From NCBI GenBank assembly GCA_029573975.1, contig JAKQBU010000530.1, forward strand, positions 1 through 8,815: DNA of 8,815 bases, read 5' to 3'. Origin of the DNA: Planctomycetota bacterium. GTDB lineage: Bacteria > Planctomycetota > Phycisphaerae > Sedimentisphaerales > SM23-30. Numbering within the stretch: position 1 is the first letter of the stretch; the number at the start of each line of letters is the position of its first letter. Made by a program: the position numbers and the translations under genes. Under the pieces are notes generated by a model that saw only the letters and a program-made list of their open reading frames with translations, was not told where the DNA came from and did not search any database. Shown one piece after another: positions 7,544 to 8,815 of this stretch.

Positions 7544-8176
7544 TTATGGCTTGGATGTTCTGGTTATCAACAAATCCTGAAAAGTCAGGGTATTGCATAT
7601 CAGGTAATGTTCCTGTTGTATTTCATACCGAAATTGGACCAGAAAAATAAACCGGCCGGTACCGGCGGGCGGCGGGCTGTTCCAGGCCAGCGGCAAGGTA
7701 TAACCAGCCAGCATCGAGGTTTTTAGCCAATAATGATTCAGATCGACCGAAGGAATCTGCCAGAAGCGAATCGGCAAAAGGGCTTCGTTGTCTTCGGCAA
7801 GAGAACGTTCTTCGTATAAAAAGACGGACAGACTGCCGTCGATGCGGGTGAGCTGATAATTTCGATTGATCGGAATGACCCGCAGCAGATACCCATCCAT
7901 GCCGTCAGGAGCCTGGAAATCGCGGCCGGTGTTACTATATACCAGCAGCAGTTCCGTGACCGGGAAATCCGGCCCCTGATTTAATGCTGCTTCGGAACAA
8001 GAATCCTTCAAGCTGGAGAAGGCCGGTTGGGTTTCTGAAAGTTGGTTCGAGAGGGGCATTGGTGCAATCGGTTCCAGTCTGACGGTACGATGGTCCGGCC
8101 GGTTTTGCGATTGACAGCCCGGCAGCCCTAACAGCACTAAACCAAGAAAATAAAATTTAAAAAATCTATTTATCAT
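7544..8176 (-). CDS. Small putative lipoprotein between GspC-like protein and secretin genes
   Basis: A 210-residue protein with a lipoprotein signal: basic start (MINRFFKFYF), hydrophobic stretch 8-18, and a lipobox L-P-G-C at 18-21, where Pro at the -2 position is unusual. After lipidated Cys21 comes a disordered-looking stretch to about 68, then a globular part with alternating hydrophobic residues (72-205) suggesting a beta-sandwich; marks include DGMDGYLLRVIPI (91-103), GSLSVFLYEE (114-123), a Tyr/Trp-rich HYWLKTSMLAGYTLPLAW (149-166) and GRFIFLVQFRY (174-184). I do not recognise a named family, though from memory similar lipoproteins occur in planctomycetes. Position between a GspC/PilP-like gene (24 bp upstream) and the secretin (43 bp downstream) suggests an outer-membrane partner of the secretin, such as a pilotin or PilP analogue; this is inference. 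The ATG at 8176 is the only start after an in-frame stop; the nearest AGGA is 16 nt away, so translation may be coupled to the upstream gene. Confidence 0.8.
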   Translation of the reverse strand: MINRFFKFYFLGLVLLGLPGCQSQNRPDHRTVRLEPIAPMPLSNQLSETQPAFSSLKDSCSEAALNQGPDFPVTELLLVYSNTGRDFQAPDGMDGYLLRVIPINRNYQLTRIDGSLSVFLYEERSLAEDNEALLPIRFWQIPSVDLNHYWLKTSMLAGYTLPLAWNSPPPAGTGRFIFLVQFRYEIQQEHYLICNTLTFQDLLITRTSKP

Positions 8177-8200
8177 ACACTGAAAACCGTTTTCCTGGTT

Positions 8201-8815
8201 TTATTCCAGAGTTTTTTTCTCCCCATACTGGTCGATCAAAATGACCCGTCCCGGCTGAATCTCTACTACCTGGGCGTTGCCCAGCATGTTTCCCACATAA
8301 AACCAGCGCGGCCGGGTTTCGCCTTTGATCAGAATCTGGGCCGCCGTATCCGTAGTTCCAATCAGGCTGTACTCTCCGCCTAAAATTCCCTTTACTCTGC
8401 GGTATGCATCGCTGCTGCTCTCTCCCTGGGTGATTCGCACTTCTTTACCCGCATAGTCACATACCAGATAGGTTGGCATAATCTCCTTCACCGTGATGGT
8501 TTCGATCACATCACCGCTGACGACTTTGCGGCGTAATCCCTGTTCTTTGATAAAGGACAAATAGGCCCATCGCTCCTCCGGCAGATAGGTAATTCCCACA
8601 ACGACAAAAGGCTTTTCCAGTTCTTTGGGACCGGTATCCACCGAGGGACCCGGCGGAATTTCCGTGGGTTCTGTTATCAGAGTGGGACGTACAAACCGGG
8701 CGGGAGAAAAAATGTTTTTTTTGAGGATGGCCTCTTTCATTTGCTGAACTGCCGAGGGTGCCGCCATTTCTTTTTTCGTTTCCTCCGCAGGGTTTTCCCC
8801 TGCCAGCATCAGTAC
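8201..8815 (-). CDS. GspC/PilP-like periplasmic protein, 5'-truncated by window edge
   Basis: At least 202 residues counted from an ATG at 8809, but the frame stays open to the edge with Val-Leu before that Met. VLMLAGENPAEE looks like the end of a membrane segment, so the true start is probably beyond the window. Visible parts: a charged, probably helical stretch (7-31), KNIFSPARF (31-39), a Pro-rich linker (42-66), then a compact beta domain KPFVVVGITYLPEERWAYLSF (66-86) with VVSGDVIETITVKEI (96-110) and YLVCDYAGKEVRI (114-126). This is the GspC homology-region/PilP pattern of strand, G-D turn and V..I strand. A second similar but shorter element, WFYVGNML to VVEIQPGRVILIDQYGEKKTL (169-201), follows. 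No PDZ domain is seen. Such proteins are anchored in the inner membrane and contact the N0 domain of the secretin, consistent with the downstream secretin gene. Pilus or secretion platform genes would be expected beyond the right edge. Confidence 0.7.
   Translation of the reverse strand, partial: VLMLAGENPAEETKKEMAAPSAVQQMKEAILKKNIFSPARFVRPTLITEPTEIPPGPSVDTGPKELEKPFVVVGITYLPEERWAYLSFIKEQGLRRKVVSGDVIETITVKEIMPTYLVCDYAGKEVRITQGESSSDAYRRVKGILGGEYSLIGTTDTAAQILIKGETRPRWFYVGNMLGNAQVVEIQPGRVILIDQYGEKKTLE

Noticed and set aside
7198..7650. Plus-strand open frame of 150 codons over the secretin start and lipoprotein end.
   Set aside because: It is antisense to the signal peptide and Ala/Pro linker, its Arg/Gly/Ser-rich content mirrors those codons, and no domain is seen.
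1..8815. Search for a defence system, CRISPR array, mobile element, tRNA or riboswitch.
   Set aside because: No direct-repeat/spacer array, transposase motif, terminal inverted repeats, tRNA-like cloverleaf or known riboswitch core was seen; the window is densely filled by envelope and housekeeping genes.

Overview
The window looks like chromosomal DNA from a Gram-negative-type (diderm) bacterium of medium GC content. The genes found point to one with an outer membrane: a secretin, a lipoprotein, a GspC-like protein and a giant AsmA/TamB-type envelope protein. From memory, the style of the secretin-locus lipoprotein and the mixed type II secretion/type IV pilus character recall Planctomycetota, perhaps Phycisphaerae. 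This is an inference only; no rRNA or marker comparison is possible here.

Left part (1-5053). A divergent pair opens the window. On the minus strand is the first ~48 codons of ribF (FMN/FAD synthesis), cut by the left edge. On the plus strand, after a 173-bp intergenic region with a plausible promoter and an inverted repeat, comes ispG (fourth-ring Fe-S enzyme of the MEP isoprenoid pathway). Nineteen bases after ispG follows a 1202-residue inner-membrane-anchored protein with repeated AsmA/YhdP-like segments, probably co-transcribed and probably involved in envelope lipid transport or homeostasis.

Right part (5089-8815, all minus strand). A three-gene run is transcribed leftwards, with gaps of 24 and 43 bp: a GspC/PilP-like periplasmic protein (its 5' end lies beyond the right edge), a small lipoprotein with no recognised family, and a GspD-type secretin of 803 residues. 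Together they look like the outer-membrane end of a type II secretion or type IV pilus machine: secretin as the channel, GspC-like protein as the link to the inner-membrane platform, and the lipoprotein as a candidate pilotin or PilP analogue. The secretin is unusual in ending with a 66-residue Pro-Ala tail that contains three 12-residue units, and in carrying a second Ala/Pro-rich linker after its signal peptide.

The plus-strand pair and the minus-strand operon converge, with only 35 bp between stop codons and a weak hairpin there. No tRNA, rRNA, CRISPR array, insertion sequence, phage gene or defence system is visible, and no gene-free stretch exceeds 300 bp. Most of the content is recognisable envelope and housekeeping biology; the novelty lies in details of the secretin locus rather than in an evident new system.
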